Below, piece after piece: positions 9,039-18,763 of a DNA stretch of 64,000 nt. The notes under the pieces were generated by a model. That model was given only the letters and a program-made list of their open reading frames with translations, was not told where the DNA came from and did no database searches. The stretch spans positions 31,383-95,382 of the forward strand of contig JAEURZ010000002.1 of the NCBI GenBank assembly GCA_016788905.1. The letters run 5' to 3'. This stretch comes from Elusimicrobiota bacterium. GTDB taxonomy: Bacteria; Elusimicrobiota; Elusimicrobia; FEN-1173. Every line of letters begins with the position of its first letter. Position 1 is the first letter of the stretch. The position numbers and the translations under genes are program-made.

Positions 9039-9781
9039 ATCGCTTTCTTCTCCAAGGGGACAGTGGAACGCTTTCCACCGTCACGACGAATCTTTTTCTT
9101 TTGCGCAAAAAACGAACGACAGAGCTCAAAATCTTCGGGGACTGTGACTTTGAAATTGCGGGCGGCGCCAAAAACGATTTCAACGGGAAGACCCAATCGT
9201 TCGACCGCTTGAACATCGTCCGTTAAGGAGGAAGAGAGCCGCGGGGCAATACGCCGAGCGAGGTCCGCCCGAAACCCCTGGGGGGTCTGGGCCAACCAGA
9301 GACCCGTCCGGGGCAAAGTCCGGGCCACATGGACCCGGCTTTGTTTCACCACACCCACTTTCACGGTATCGGTCACAGGACGGGCCGCCAATGCCGCTCC
9401 CGATCGACGAACCGCCGCGGCCACCCGGTCAATGATGTCCCGAGAAACCAAGGCCCGTGCCGCGTCGTGAACCAAAACGACATCAACCAACGGAGAAACA
9501 CCGGCCAATCCCGCGCGAACAGAATCAGCCCGTTCACGTCCTCCGGGAACGACGGCCCGGACTTTTTTGAACCGTCCTCGATGCACGAACCGCCGCGCCC
9601 AGGCCAACCGATCTTTCGCCACCACCAAAATCACTTCCGTCACTTCAGGTGTATTATCAAAAACCAGCAACGGCCAATGAATGAGCGGCCGTCCCCCAAG
9701 CGGGAGGAATTGCTTCTCCCGTCCATAACGCCGCCCAGCCCCCGCGGCGACCAAAATGACAGCCGACGACCCCGCTTTCAA
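9035..9781 (-). CDS. ispD: 2-C-methyl-D-erythritol 4-phosphate cytidylyltransferase
   Basis: This 248-residue cytidylyltransferase makes CDP-methylerythritol in the MEP pathway. The nucleotide-binding motif LVAAGAGRRYGREKQFLPLG is near the N-terminus, with VHDAARALV (about 105), TDDVQAVERLG and FKVTVPEDF near the C-terminus, all typical of IspD. The only reasonable start is a TTG at 9781, two bases after the upstream PIN-TRAM stop and with a weak ribosome-binding site, so it may depend on translational coupling. The last 20 residues (KKKIRRDGGKR and onward) form a basic tail beyond the usual end of the family and are of unknown value. Confidence 0.95.
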   Translation of the reverse strand: MKAGSSAVILVAAGAGRRYGREKQFLPLGGRPLIHWPLLVFDNTPEVTEVILVVAKDRLAWARRFVHRGRFKKVRAVVPGGRERADSVRAGLAGVSPLVDVVLVHDAARALVSRDIIDRVAAAVRRSGAALAARPVTDTVKVGVVKQSRVHVARTLPRTGLWLAQTPQGFRADLARRIAPRLSSSLTDDVQAVERLGLPVEIVFGAARNFKVTVPEDFELCRSFFAQKKKIRRDGGKRSTVPLEKKAI

Positions 9782-9783
9782 AC

Positions 9784-10824
9784 TTACAGGTCCGGATGAG
9801 CCGCCTGTTCCGCGGGACCTGAGGAGGGAGAGACCTCCATGGGCCCCTTTTGAAGTTTCGCAAAGATCAGCCGACCGGCGGATGTCTGCAGAATAGAAGC
9901 CACCGTCACTTTGACTTTTTGACCGATGGCCCGCCGCCCGTCTTCAACGACCACCATGGTCCCGTCGTCCAGATAGGCCACGCCTTGTTCTCGCTCTTTG
10001 CCTTCTTTAAGAACAAAAAGAGTCATGGGTTCCCCCGGCAACACGACGGGCCTGAGGGCATTGGCCAGGTCATTCACATTAAGGACCGTGATGCCCTGAA
10101 GGGCCGCGACTTTGTTCAAGTTGAAGTCGGTCGTTAACACACGGGCCCCCAAATCTTTACCCAAGGCGACCAACTTAGAGTCCACCTCTTTGATCTCGGG
10201 AAAGTCTTTGTCAAACAACCGGACCGGAATGTCCGGATTTTCCTGAAGCCGCGCTAAGATGTCCAAACCCCGTCGACCCCGAGCCCGTTTAGCACCGTCC
10301 CCGGAGTCCGCCACCGCTTGAAGTTCTCGCAGGATAAAGCGGGGGACCACTAAGGTGCCCGCAATAAATTTCGTGTCGCAAATATCCGCGATGCGTCCGT
10401 CAATCAGGACCGAAGTGTCCACAAGATACGTGGTGAGCGATTTCTTTTTCCCGCCTTTAACGATAAGGTCCCGGTCCAGGAGTTCCAGTTCGGATCGTTT
10501 CTGAATGGCGATCATCACCCCCAACGCGGCCAAAAAGAAATGGGTGACGAGGGAGTATTTTTGGGCGATGGCGTAGAGCGGTTCGTTGTCCAAAAGAAAA
10601 ATAGCCCAATTACTTAAACGAGCGGCCACCAAACCGATCACCGCCCCAATCACCGCCGAGATAATCGCGTCCAGCGGAATCCGTTCCACCAACAGTTCCA
10701 CGCCAATGATGAAACCGGACGCCAAGAGTCCCATCAAGATACCCTGCGCGTCCCGCGAGATTTGCGTGTAACCAATCAACGGCCCAGCCAACCCCACCAG
10801 TATTCTCATGATATGAATGATCAC
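9784..10824 (-). CDS. PIN-TRAM domain membrane protein (YacL-like)
   Basis: This 346-residue protein has four N-terminal membrane helices (about 5-110), a PIN nuclease-fold domain ([47 protein letters not shown], with acidic residues of the PIN active site retained) and a C-terminal TRAM domain. This matches the YacL group of Gram-positives and other phyla, often found next to ispD and radA as here. PIN domains usually cleave RNA; the substrate of this group is not established. The GTG at 10824 was chosen because GGAGGG lies five bases upstream; an in-frame ATG at 10809 has no such site. Confidence 0.85.
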   Translation of the reverse strand: MIIHIMRILVGLAGPLIGYTQISRDAQGILMGLLASGFIIGVELLVERIPLDAIISAVIGAVIGLVAARLSNWAIFLLDNEPLYAIAQKYSLVTHFFLAALGVMIAIQKRSELELLDRDLIVKGGKKKSLTTYLVDTSVLIDGRIADICDTKFIAGTLVVPRFILRELQAVADSGDGAKRARGRRGLDILARLQENPDIPVRLFDKDFPEIKEVDSKLVALGKDLGARVLTTDFNLNKVAALQGITVLNVNDLANALRPVVLPGEPMTLFVLKEGKEREQGVAYLDDGTMVVVEDGRRAIGQKVKVTVASILQTSAGRLIFAKLQKGPMEVSPSSGPAEQAAHPDL

Positions 10825-10858
10825 GTCTTCCCTCCGAATGAATGTGATGTATAAAAAA

Positions 10859-12262
10859 TCAGGCGCCGGGGGGCGCCAAACCACCGGCCCGCAGCGCTTC
10901 GCTCAAACTTGACACCTCCCGAACGTCCATGCCCATGGGGGCGGAACGACCGCGCAAGGCGTTCGTGGGAACAATGGCTTTCGTGAACCCCAACTTCGCG
11001 GCCTCTGACAATCGTTCGGCCACCTGGGATACCGATCGCAACTCACCCCCCAATCCCACTTCTCCCAACCAAATCGTTTTTCCTGGAAGGGACTGATCCA
11101 AAACCGCGCTCGCCACCGCCGCGCAAACCGCCAAATCAGACGCGGGCTCCCGAACATCCATCCCCCCCGTTGATTTCACATAGACATCCTGGGAATCGAG
11201 GTGAAACCCACACCGACGGTCCAACACCGCGATCAGGAGTGAAGCCCGGTTGTAATCCACCCCCGACACCTGCCGACGGGGCATGCCAAACAATGTCCGA
11301 ACCACCAACGCCTGAATTTCCACCATCAGCGGACGCGTCCCCTCCAGAGCCGCGAGGACAGCCGTCCCTGGAGGTGCTAAACCTTCTCTCTCCCCTAAAA
11401 AAAGAGCGGAAGGGTTCGTAACCTCCATTAATCCGCGAGCGGTCATTTCAAATACACCGATTTCGTTTGTGGGTCCAAAACGGTTCTTAATGGCCCGTAA
11501 AATCCGGTGAACGTCGGCCCGCTCTGTTTCAAAATAGAGAACAGAGTCTACCATGTGTTCTAAGACCCGTGGCCCCGCTAAATCGCCATCTTTCGTCACG
11601 TGCCCCAAAAGGAAGACCCCTAACCCCTCTCCTTTGGCCAAATGCAACAATTCCGCGGCGCATTCTCGGATCTGAGCCACCGACCCCGGAGCGCCACCCA
11701 AATCCGACTTATGAACCGTTTGGACTGAATCCACAACAAGGGCTCGTGGTTTCGTTTCCCGCACCGCCTCCAGAATTTTCCCTAAATCGGTCTCCGAAGC
11801 AAACAGGAGGGACGGGTTTTCCACCCCGATCCGAACCGAGCGCCCACGCACTTGCTCCGGGGATTCTTCCCCTGACACATAGAGGACGGGGAACTGGGGT
11901 CCCGCCAACCGGTCCGCCACTTGGAGCATCAAAGTCGATTTCCCAATGCCGGGGGGCCCCCCCAACAAAATCAGGGATCCCGGAACGAGCCCGCCACCTA
12001 AAATTCGGTCAAATTCCCCCAAGCCTGTCGGACGACGTGGAACGTCGGCGGCCCGGAGGGACGTTAAGGGCGTCACCCCCGAAGAAAAATCAGTTAACCG
12101 GCGCGGCTCCCGGGCCTCCCGACCCCGTAAGGAAGAACGGGATGCGTCTTTTTTTTCAACTAAGGTGTTCCACTGAGAACAGGAGGGGCATTGGCCGGCC
12201 CATTTAGGTGTATCGGCCCCACACTCCTTGCAAACAAATAAAGAATGGCCCCGCGCTTTCAC
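10859..12262 (-). CDS. radA: DNA repair protein RadA
   Basis: RadA is a RecA-like ATPase that helps process recombination intermediates and branched DNA. It shows the N-terminal zinc finger ([18 protein letters not shown]), Walker [12 protein letters not shown], the RadA-specific KNRFG motif ([13 protein letters not shown]) and a C-terminal Lon-protease-like domain ([12 protein letters not shown]). I chose the GTG at 12262, with GGGA seven bases upstream, because it starts just before the zinc finger as in other RadA proteins. The frame is open to 12346, but that would add 28 unrelated residues inside the DUF151 gene. Predicted length is 467 residues, close to the usual 450-460. Confidence 0.93.
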   Translation of the reverse strand: MKARGHSLFVCKECGADTPKWAGQCPSCSQWNTLVEKKDASRSSLRGREAREPRRLTDFSSGVTPLTSLRAADVPRRPTGLGEFDRILGGGLVPGSLILLGGPPGIGKSTLMLQVADRLAGPQFPVLYVSGEESPEQVRGRSVRIGVENPSLLFASETDLGKILEAVRETKPRALVVDSVQTVHKSDLGGAPGSVAQIRECAAELLHLAKGEGLGVFLLGHVTKDGDLAGPRVLEHMVDSVLYFETERADVHRILRAIKNRFGPTNEIGVFEMTARGLMEVTNPSALFLGEREGLAPPGTAVLAALEGTRPLMVEIQALVVRTLFGMPRRQVSGVDYNRASLLIAVLDRRCGFHLDSQDVYVKSTGGMDVREPASDLAVCAAVASAVLDQSLPGKTIWLGEVGLGGELRSVSQVAERLSEAAKLGFTKAIVPTNALRGRSAPMGMDVREVSSLSEALRAGGLAPPGA

Positions 12263-12314
12263 GCAATGTCCCGATGAAGACTCAGCCCCATAAATTTCAT
12301 AGCGAAACGACTCG

Positions 12315-12833
12315 TTATTTCTCCGTTCCTGGCGCGCCCTCGCCACCTTCTTTTTTCTTTAAATCACGAAAAAAATCTTCCGGGGTCATGGTTTCCAACT
12401 TCTTTTTAAAATCTTCGACCTCGCCCCCCGTGATCGGCTTCAGCAGTTCAGGGCAGGCGGCAAAAACGGTCTCGTCAACGAAAATGGGCGCGTTTTCTCG
12501 CACCGCCAACGCGATGGAATCCGAAGGGCGAGCGTCGAGCACTATTTCTTGGGCGTCCCGCTTCACGTAGACATCGGCATAGAAGGTACTGTCCTTCAAC
12601 CCCGTGATGACGATCTTCTCCAATTTAGCTCCCAACCGTTTTATCGACTCCAACATTAAATCGTGAGTCAGCGGCCGTGGGAATTTTTGACCGGCCAGGG
12701 CCATCCCGATCGAACCGCCCTCATACAAACCGATCCACACAGGCAATAAACGGGGCCCGTTGACTTCTTCCAAAACCAAGACCGCCTGACCACCCACATT
12801 GGCTAAAGAATAGATTCGGGCTTCCTGAATCAT
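12315..12833 (-). CDS. Bifunctional nuclease family protein (DUF151)
   Basis: This 172-residue protein carries the DUF151/BFN domain: the first 130 residues include VWIGLYEGGSI, LTHDLMLESIKRLGA and the diagnostic LDARPSDSIALAVR. Bacterial members are small soluble proteins; plant relatives have been reported as nucleases, but the role in bacteria is unclear. The C-terminal 40 residues are charged and helical (EDFKKKLETMTPEDFFRDLKKK), a common addition in the family. GGAGG lies nine bases before the ATG. It sits between mlaD and radA in the long minus-strand run, with 11 bases separating it from mlaD. Confidence 0.85.
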   Translation of the reverse strand: MIQEARIYSLANVGGQAVLVLEEVNGPRLLPVWIGLYEGGSIGMALAGQKFPRPLTHDLMLESIKRLGAKLEKIVITGLKDSTFYADVYVKRDAQEIVLDARPSDSIALAVRENAPIFVDETVFAACPELLKPITGGEVEDFKKKLETMTPEDFFRDLKKKEGGEGAPGTEK

Positions 12834-12844
12834 ATCATTCCCTC

Positions 12845-14209
12845 CTACCGCGCCAAGCCCACAAGACCCAAGAGGAACGCCAAATCCTCATCGCGGAACA
12901 TAATATTTGCGTTTACATTAAAATTCTTGCGTTCCGACACATCTTCGATTTGCGCCCCCACCCAGAGCCAGGGTTCGATCGCCTTCACACGGGCCCCCAC
13001 GTTATACACGGGTTTATCAAAATGGTGCCCCTGAATCATTTCATCGCGACCGAAATTATAAGCTTCTGCTTCCCCTTCCACCCGACGATTCCACGCGTGG
13101 GTTTTGGGGAACGGTCGAACCCTCACCCCCGCACCTCCCGCGGAACGAATCGCCCCACCGTAAAGCGTCACGGGACCAAAGTCATGGCCCATCACAGCGG
13201 TAATGGTATTCTTTTTTTCCAGATCGGTTCCCAGGACAGAGCGATCTTCCCGGGCACCCAAATTATTTCCGGCCAAGTAATAGTATTTCCCAGGCCGGGG
13301 GACCATCGTGATCCCCAAATCCGGCCTCCATTTCTGGTCTTCCATGTCATACCGTTGACGGTAATCCCAGTAAATCTTGATGGCTGAGATTCGGCCCGTG
13401 AACCCTTTCAGATCGTGAGTGGCTTTGTTGACATTGGCCATGGTTTGATCCAAATTCTTTCCGAGTTCGGGATCGTTCACCAGTCGACCCAGGAGCCCAT
13501 CACCCTTCTGGACACGTTCCGTGATTTGGTCCAGCCGCTCCGAAATGGACCGAAACTTTTCGAGCGCGATCTTGATGTCTTCTTTTCGTTCTCCGGTGAT
13601 TTCGCGAAGATCGCTTGCCACGTGTTTCGCGTGGGCCGAGGCGTCACGAATGTTTCGGATGATCTCGGTCAGTTCAGCCCGTTGGGTGCCGAGGGAATCG
13701 GCCAACGCCTGAGACACGCGCCGAAAATTGGCCACCGTCACTCGTAAATTGTCCGTGACGGCGCCTTGGTCAGGATCTTCTTTAAGAAACGCGCCCAATT
13801 TCGACATCACGTCATCGAACGTGAACGTCGGCGTCCCTTCAAAGGAATCGCCGGGCGAAAGCACGGGGGCGGCGGGATCCCCCAACGTCATCTCCAAATA
13901 TTTCGAACCGATAAACCCCGTGGACGCCACTTGGGCTTTGGTTCCCTGATGAACCTCGATGCCCTTTCGCACCTGGACTTTCACCCGAGCCCGCTGGCGA
14001 TCGAGATCAATTCGTTCGACTTGCCCCACCTCCACCCCAGCCACTTTGACCGGCCCTTTTTCGGGCAAACCCAAGGCATTGTCAAAATAGACGTAAAGAG
14101 GGTATGTCCCATGAAACTGGAAATCGCCCAAAACAATGACCCCCAGGGCAAAAACGAAAAGGCCACTTAAGGAGAACAACCCCACCTTGGTTTCTGTGGA
14201 CAGAGACAT
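12845..14209 (-). CDS. MCE/MlaD-type lipid transport protein with beta-rich C-terminal domain
   Basis: The 454-residue protein has one N-terminal membrane helix (about 10-32), a single MCE domain (about 37-120, with KVAGVEVGQVERI and STGFIGSKYLEMTLG) and a long helical region (about 135-270) ending in LNDPELGKNLDQTMANVNKA-like segments. Its final 150 residues alternate short amphipathic strands (for example KYYYLAGNNLGA, GPVTLYGGAIRS, WLWVGAQIEDVS). MCE proteins form periplasmic hexamers that carry lipids between the membranes. The C-terminal part resembles an outer-membrane barrel or its remnant. Its start ATG shares a base with the mlaF stop (TAATG), which argues against the frame upstream. 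With mlaF and mlaE it forms the core ABC-type lipid transporter. Confidence 0.87.
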   Translation of the reverse strand: MSLSTETKVGLFSLSGLFVFALGVIVLGDFQFHGTYPLYVYFDNALGLPEKGPVKVAGVEVGQVERIDLDRQRARVKVQVRKGIEVHQGTKAQVASTGFIGSKYLEMTLGDPAAPVLSPGDSFEGTPTFTFDDVMSKLGAFLKEDPDQGAVTDNLRVTVANFRRVSQALADSLGTQRAELTEIIRNIRDASAHAKHVASDLREITGERKEDIKIALEKFRSISERLDQITERVQKGDGLLGRLVNDPELGKNLDQTMANVNKATHDLKGFTGRISAIKIYWDYRQRYDMEDQKWRPDLGITMVPRPGKYYYLAGNNLGAREDRSVLGTDLEKKNTITAVMGHDFGPVTLYGGAIRSAGGAGVRVRPFPKTHAWNRRVEGEAEAYNFGRDEMIQGHHFDKPVYNVGARVKAIEPWLWVGAQIEDVSERKNFNVNANIMFRDEDLAFLLGLVGLAR

Positions 14210-14973
14210 TACGTGTAAGACCTCACAGGCATTTGGATGGGCCCCTGGGCGGAACCCGAAATAAACTGTTGAACCACCGGATCCTCCGAACACTGAATTT
14301 CTGACGGTGTGCCAACAGCCGCCAGGCGACCCTCATAAATCATGGCAATGCGGTTTGAAATCTTGTAGGCGGACTTCATGTCATGGGTAACCGCAATCGA
14401 TGTAATTTTCATCTTTTCCCGAATTCCCACGATCAATTCGTTGATCACGTCCGACATGATGGGGTCCAACCCCGTTGTTGGTTCATCGTACAATATGTAG
14501 TCTGGTTCGTGGGCAATCGCCCGGGCCAAACCCACGCGTTTTTTCATCCCCCCGGAAAGTTCCGCGGGTTTCAACCCCGCCACTTCCGATTTTAAACCCA
14601 CCAACCCCAAGCATCGAGAAACGATTTCATCCCCCCGGGATAGTTCTTCAGGTTTCAGGTGCCGAATCCCAAATAAAACGTTTTCGGCCACGGTCAGGGA
14701 ATCAAATAACGCGGCCCCCTGAAACAAAAAACCAAACTTACGTTGGACTTGGGCCAACGCGTCTTCGTCCATTCCTGTGATTTCTTTATTGTCCACAAAA
14801 ACGCGTCCGCGATCCGGCTTCAATAAACCCACCATAATTTTCAGCGTCACGCTCTTGCCCGTCCCAGAGCCCCCGATAATGGTAAGAGTTTCTCCCTCGC
14901 GAACCTCCAAGCTCAACCCTCGGAGAACGCGGTTTGGGCCAAAAGAACGATGAACATCCTCCAGGCGGATCAT
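14209..14973 (-). CDS. mlaF: ABC transporter ATPase of the Mla lipid transport system
   Basis: This 254-residue ATPase powers phospholipid movement between the membranes together with MlaE and MlaD. All ABC motifs are present: Walker A GGSGTGKS, Q-loop in RKFGFLFQGAALFDS, signature LSGGMKKRVGLARA, Walker B ILYDEPTTGLD and the switch histidine in AVTHDMKS. The sequence ends with a short tail after the family core. It overlaps mlaE at its start (ATGA) and mlaD at its stop (TAATG), so the three subunits are made from one message. No mlaB (STAS) or mlaC gene is seen next to them. Confidence 0.93.
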   Translation of the reverse strand: MIRLEDVHRSFGPNRVLRGLSLEVREGETLTIIGGSGTGKSVTLKIMVGLLKPDRGRVFVDNKEITGMDEDALAQVQRKFGFLFQGAALFDSLTVAENVLFGIRHLKPEELSRGDEIVSRCLGLVGLKSEVAGLKPAELSGGMKKRVGLARAIAHEPDYILYDEPTTGLDPIMSDVINELIVGIREKMKITSIAVTHDMKSAYKISNRIAMIYEGRLAAVGTPSEIQCSEDPVVQQFISGSAQGPIQMPVRSYT

Positions 14974-15764
14974 CCAATCCCCAGGGAAACCAAGATGGCG
15001 GACAAGAAATAATCACTCACCAAAATACTGACCATGCTAATCACCACGGCGCTCGTGGTGGCCCGCCCCACGCCCTCCGCCCCCCCCCCTGTTCGGAGCC
15101 CTTTAAAACAGGCGGTCACAACGATAATCAGAGCATACGCCACGGATTTGATCAACCCGTGAAAAGCGTCCTCCAATTGAATCGCCTTTATTTCATCCCA
15201 ATAAATGGTCGAGGGGATGTGGAGACGGAAATGGGCCACGAGATACCCCCCCACGATGCCGATCACGTCAGCGTAAATGGTCAAGAGCGGGACCATGACG
15301 AGACACGCCAAGAACCGGGGAACAACCAAGTAGCGAACAGGATTGGTTCCCAGAGTGTAAAGAGCATCCACTTGTTCGGTGACGTTCATGGTCCCGATTT
15401 CCGCCGCGATGGACGCCCCCACCCGACCGGCCACCACCACCCCCGTCAACACGGGCCCCAACTCTTTTAAAAGGGACAACCCCACCACACTGCCGACATA
15501 CAACGGCTCGTTAAAAACACGTTGAAAAGAAAACCCAGTCTGAAGAGCCAACACCATTCCCGTAAAGAGAGCCGTGAGGCTGGTGACCGGGAACGATTGA
15601 ACCCCCACTTCATACATCTGGCCGAATACGTTTCGAGCATCCAGTCGTGCCTTAAAAATCCAGTAAAAAGTCTTCCGCAGCAAAACCGCCACGCTTCCGA
15701 CCGATTCCGCCAGGTCCAGAACCCGGTGCGTAAAAATGTGAAAAAGAACTCGCAGGGGTCTCAC
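14970..15764 (-). CDS. mlaE: Mla lipid transport permease (MlaE family)
   Basis: This 264-residue inner-membrane permease of the MlaE/YrbE family partners with MlaF and MlaD. It shows five or six hydrophobic helices and family landmarks ALFTGMVLALQTGF, LLKELGPVLTGVVVAGRVGA and AAEIGTMNVTEQVDAL. I start it at the GTG at 15764, one base after the alr stop, with GGGGAG six bases upstream; this gives the usual family length. The frame is open 41 codons further, but that part lies within alr and does not resemble MlaE. The stop overlaps the mlaF start. Confidence 0.93.
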   Translation of the reverse strand: MRPLRVLFHIFTHRVLDLAESVGSVAVLLRKTFYWIFKARLDARNVFGQMYEVGVQSFPVTSLTALFTGMVLALQTGFSFQRVFNEPLYVGSVVGLSLLKELGPVLTGVVVAGRVGASIAAEIGTMNVTEQVDALYTLGTNPVRYLVVPRFLACLVMVPLLTIYADVIGIVGGYLVAHFRLHIPSTIYWDEIKAIQLEDAFHGLIKSVAYALIIVVTACFKGLRTGGGAEGVGRATTSAVVISMVSILVSDYFLSAILVSLGIG

Positions 15765-15765
15765 A

Positions 15766-16863
15766 TTATCTCCCCTGAACCAACCGCGGAACACGTTTTG
15801 AAATACCGCATAAAATTTCGTAGGGAATCGTATCGGATCGATCGGCCATCTCTTCCACGGTGACCCGTTCACGCCCTTGTGGCCCAATCAAGACGACCTC
15901 TTCCCCCACATCCACTCCAGGCCGACCTGTCACATCCACCAAAATTTGATCCATGGTCACCCGGCCCAGAACGGGACAGCGGCGGCCTCTCACCAACACT
16001 TCCCCCCGGTTGGATAACGCCCGCCGGTAACCGTCCGCGTATCCCACAGGAAGGGTCGCCACGCGGCTTCGGCGCCGGGCCCGCCAGGTCCACCCGTAAC
16101 TGAGCGGCGTCCCTCGAGCCACCGTCTTCATGAAAACCATACGGGTTTTCCACGCAAGAACAGGGCGCAAATCAACAACTCGTTTTAAGGCCGGCCAGGG
16201 AGGGATCCCGTAAAGAACCAACCCTGGTCGCACCAGATCGTAATGGGAACCGGGACGCGCCAACAGCCCCGCCGAATTTGCCGCATGGAGTAAACATTCT
16301 CTCCCTCTCTTCAAACCCGAAATTGTTTGGTCGAACAACTTGAGTTGATGGGTGGTGGCAGATGCCGAATCGGCACAGGCCAAATGGCTGTAAATCCCTT
16401 CCACACGAAGCGCTGGATTTTTTAGGAAAGGACCCAGAGCGTCCCGTGCCGTGGCGGGGGACATTCCAATCCGTCCCATCCCGGTGTCGATCTTGATATG
16501 ACAGCGGGCCGGACGCCCCCGTTGAACGGCCCGGCTCGCGAGGGCCAGAGCAGACGCTCGACTGGCCACTGTCGGGATCAAATCATTTTTTAATACAACG
16601 TCGAAACTCTCGAAAGGATAAAGACTGCCTAAAATCAAAATGTTTTCCTTACATCCTCCGTCCCGGAGAGCCAAGCCTTCCTCCACACTGGAGACCCCGA
16701 AACCCCACAACCGAGTTCCGAGAACCCTCGCGGCCTGCGCCAAAGGGGTGGCCCCATGCCCATACCCATCGGCCTTAAGGACCGCCATCATTTTGACCCG
16801 GCGAGGAAGGAGATCGGCCACAGCCAAAAGATTATGTCGAAACGCGTCCAGATCTATTTCCAC
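15766..16863 (-). CDS. alr: Alanine racemase
   Basis: This PLP-dependent racemase makes D-alanine for peptidoglycan. The PLP lysine is in MAVLKADGYGHG near the N-terminus and the second catalytic base is the tyrosine in VGYADGYRR; family motifs IKIDTGMGRIG, YSHLACADS and VRPGLVLYGI are intact. The annotated GTG gives 365 residues. However, the frame directly upstream encodes IRPTW, and most alanine racemases read RPTW-x-EIDLDA at their start, so the real start may be upstream. The only candidates there are non-standard (CTG at 16917 overlapping the dnaB stop, or ATC). It lies between dnaB and mlaE in the operon. Confidence 0.92.
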   Translation of the reverse strand: MEIDLDAFRHNLLAVADLLPRRVKMMAVLKADGYGHGATPLAQAARVLGTRLWGFGVSSVEEGLALRDGGCKENILILGSLYPFESFDVVLKNDLIPTVASRASALALASRAVQRGRPARCHIKIDTGMGRIGMSPATARDALGPFLKNPALRVEGIYSHLACADSASATTHQLKLFDQTISGLKRGRECLLHAANSAGLLARPGSHYDLVRPGLVLYGIPPWPALKRVVDLRPVLAWKTRMVFMKTVARGTPLSYGWTWRARRRSRVATLPVGYADGYRRALSNRGEVLVRGRRCPVLGRVTMDQILVDVTGRPGVDVGEEVVLIGPQGRERVTVEEMADRSDTIPYEILCGISKRVPRLVQGR

Positions 16864-16913
16864 CCAAGTGGGTCGGATAGGGAAGGGAGGACCGCCGGGA
16901 AGAACCGTCGTGC

Positions 16914-18302
16914 TCAGAAGTTTTCGCCTTCGGGAGCGGGATCGACAAACTTGGTAAATTCCGAGATAAAATTCAAATCGATGTCACCGATCGGTCCGTT
17001 CCGCTGTTTCAGAACAAACAATTTGGCTTTCCCTTTCACATCCGGATCATCCCGCTTGTACACTTCCTCTCGGAAGATCGCGGCCACCACGTCGGCGTCT
17101 TGCTCCAGAGCGCCCGATTCACGAAGGTCCGACAGTTGAGGACGGCCTTCCCGGCCTTTGTCTTCCGGTCGACGATTGAGCTGAGACAGAGCGATGACCG
17201 GAACTTGCAGTTCCCGCGCCAATCCCTTAATCGACCGCGAAATTTCAGAGATTTCTTGCTGACGGCTTTCCATCCGACCGCCCCCCTGAAGAAGTTGAAG
17301 GTAATCGATAATGATCAAGGACAAGGGCGTGCCTTTCTGTTTTAATTCGTGGGCCCAACGGCGGGCCGATCCTCGAATATCAAGGATGGACGGTGACGTT
17401 GAAAAATCAAAGAAGAGCGGGGCGGAAGCGATCTGGCTGGCCACGTTGGTAATCGTGGGCCAACTCTTGCGTGAGAGAAACCCGTCCCGAACACTCCGCA
17501 CATTGATCCGGGCCTGACTGCAAAGGAGACGAAGACCGATTTCCTGCTCGCTCATTTCAAGGGAGAAGAAAACCACAGGTTTTTTTTCCTTAATGGCGAC
17601 GTGTTCGGCAATATTCAGAACAAAAGCCGTTTTCCCCATGGAGGGCCGTCCCGCAATGATAATCAAGTTGGAGGGTTGAAGTCCCGACGTCATTTTGTCC
17701 CACGCGGAAAACCCCGTCGAAACACCGGTCACGTATTTGCTCGATTCCGCCAGCTTCTCCAGCGTGGTGATGGCGCTTTGCATCAACACACTGGCCGAGA
17801 CCATCCCCCTCGAGGCCCGGTCCTGGGCCAAAACGAAAAAACGTTGCTGGGCGCTGTCCAACAACGCTTGAGCTTCCTCCGTGGGAGACATGGATTCGTC
17901 GGCCACCGTTCGGGCGATGGCGATCATTTGACGGAAGAGGGATTTTTCACGAACGATCCGGGCGTAGTGTTCCACATGGAGAGCGGAAGGAACGAGGTTG
18001 GTCAGGTCAAAAAGCGCCGCCCGCCCCCCCAGCCCCGCCAAACGACCGCCTTTCTCCAACTCGTCGCCTACCGTGATCACATCGGCGGTCACGTTCCGAT
18101 CATGGAGCGCGCGGATTGCGGAAAAAATACGTCGGTGGTTTTCCTCGTAGAAATCCTCTTCCCGAAGAACATCCAACGCTTTAAGGAGTGACTCCTTCTC
18201 CACCAACATACTTCCCAAAACAGCCACTTCAGCCTCCCGACTTTGAGGCGGAAGACCTTCGACGTTCGAGGAACGTGCCGAAAGGGGGAGGGAAGATCCC
18301 AC
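16914..18302 (-). CDS. dnaB: Replicative DNA helicase DnaB
   Basis: The 462-residue hexameric helicase unwinds DNA at the fork. The N-terminal DnaB domain (EAEVAVLGSML, FYEENHRRIFSAI, DVITVGDELEK) is followed by a RecA-like ATPase domain with Walker A GRPSMGKTAF, Walker B LIIIDYLQLL, SQLNRRPEDK and SDLRESGALEQDAD. No intein interrupts the ATPase motifs. The start is a GTG at 18302, six bases after the rplI stop; no ATG lies nearby. The gene order rpsF-ssb-rpsR-rplI-dnaB is a classic bacterial arrangement, linking ribosome and replication genes. Confidence 0.97.
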   Translation of the reverse strand: MGSSLPLSARSSNVEGLPPQSREAEVAVLGSMLVEKESLLKALDVLREEDFYEENHRRIFSAIRALHDRNVTADVITVGDELEKGGRLAGLGGRAALFDLTNLVPSALHVEHYARIVREKSLFRQMIAIARTVADESMSPTEEAQALLDSAQQRFFVLAQDRASRGMVSASVLMQSAITTLEKLAESSKYVTGVSTGFSAWDKMTSGLQPSNLIIIAGRPSMGKTAFVLNIAEHVAIKEKKPVVFFSLEMSEQEIGLRLLCSQARINVRSVRDGFLSRKSWPTITNVASQIASAPLFFDFSTSPSILDIRGSARRWAHELKQKGTPLSLIIIDYLQLLQGGGRMESRQQEISEISRSIKGLARELQVPVIALSQLNRRPEDKGREGRPQLSDLRESGALEQDADVVAAIFREEVYKRDDPDVKGKAKLFVLKQRNGPIGDIDLNFISEFTKFVDPAPEGENF

Positions 18303-18308
18303 GGGGGA

Positions 18309-18761
18309 TTACCCCGCGGGCTGGACCTGAATTTTAAAGGCCGCGCGGACCTGAGGGTGAAGCCGGACCGCTCCGGTAAAATCACCTGTGGTTCGAATAG
18401 GGTCCCGCAATTCCACCCAACGACGGTCAATGGAAATTCCCTTGCCTAAAAGTGCCTTGGCCACCTCGGCCGTTGTCACCGAACCGTAAAGTTTTCCATC
18501 TTGACCGGCGCGAGCGCTGATCGTGATGACCACCTCTTCCAACTGACGACCCCGTTCCTGGGCCGCTTGAAGTTTCGTTTTCCGCTCCTCATCCAGTTGT
18601 TTTTTTCGAGAGTCCCACACCGCACGGGAGCGGGGGCTCGAAGGGACCGCCAACTTACGAGGAAGCAGATAGTTGCGCGCGTAACCGGGCGCCACGTCTT
18701 TCACGTCACCCGCCACCCCAAGATTCGGAATATCTTCCTGCAAGATAATTTTCGTTTTCAT
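18309..18761 (-). CDS. rplI: 50S ribosomal protein bL9
   Basis: The 150-residue protein has the normal two-domain bL9 architecture. The N-terminal rRNA-binding domain (MKTKIILQEDIPNLGVAGDV, then APGYARNYLLPRKLA) is joined by a long charged helix (about 45-75) to a C-terminal domain (GQDGKLYGSVTTAEVAKAL). GGGAG precedes the ATG. It lies two bases after the rpsR stop, in the standard cluster. Confidence 0.97.
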   Translation of the reverse strand: MKTKIILQEDIPNLGVAGDVKDVAPGYARNYLLPRKLAVPSSPRSRAVWDSRKKQLDEERKTKLQAAQERGRQLEEVVITISARAGQDGKLYGSVTTAEVAKALLGKGISIDRRWVELRDPIRTTGDFTGAVRLHPQVRAAFKIQVQPAG

Positions 18762-18763
18762 GG

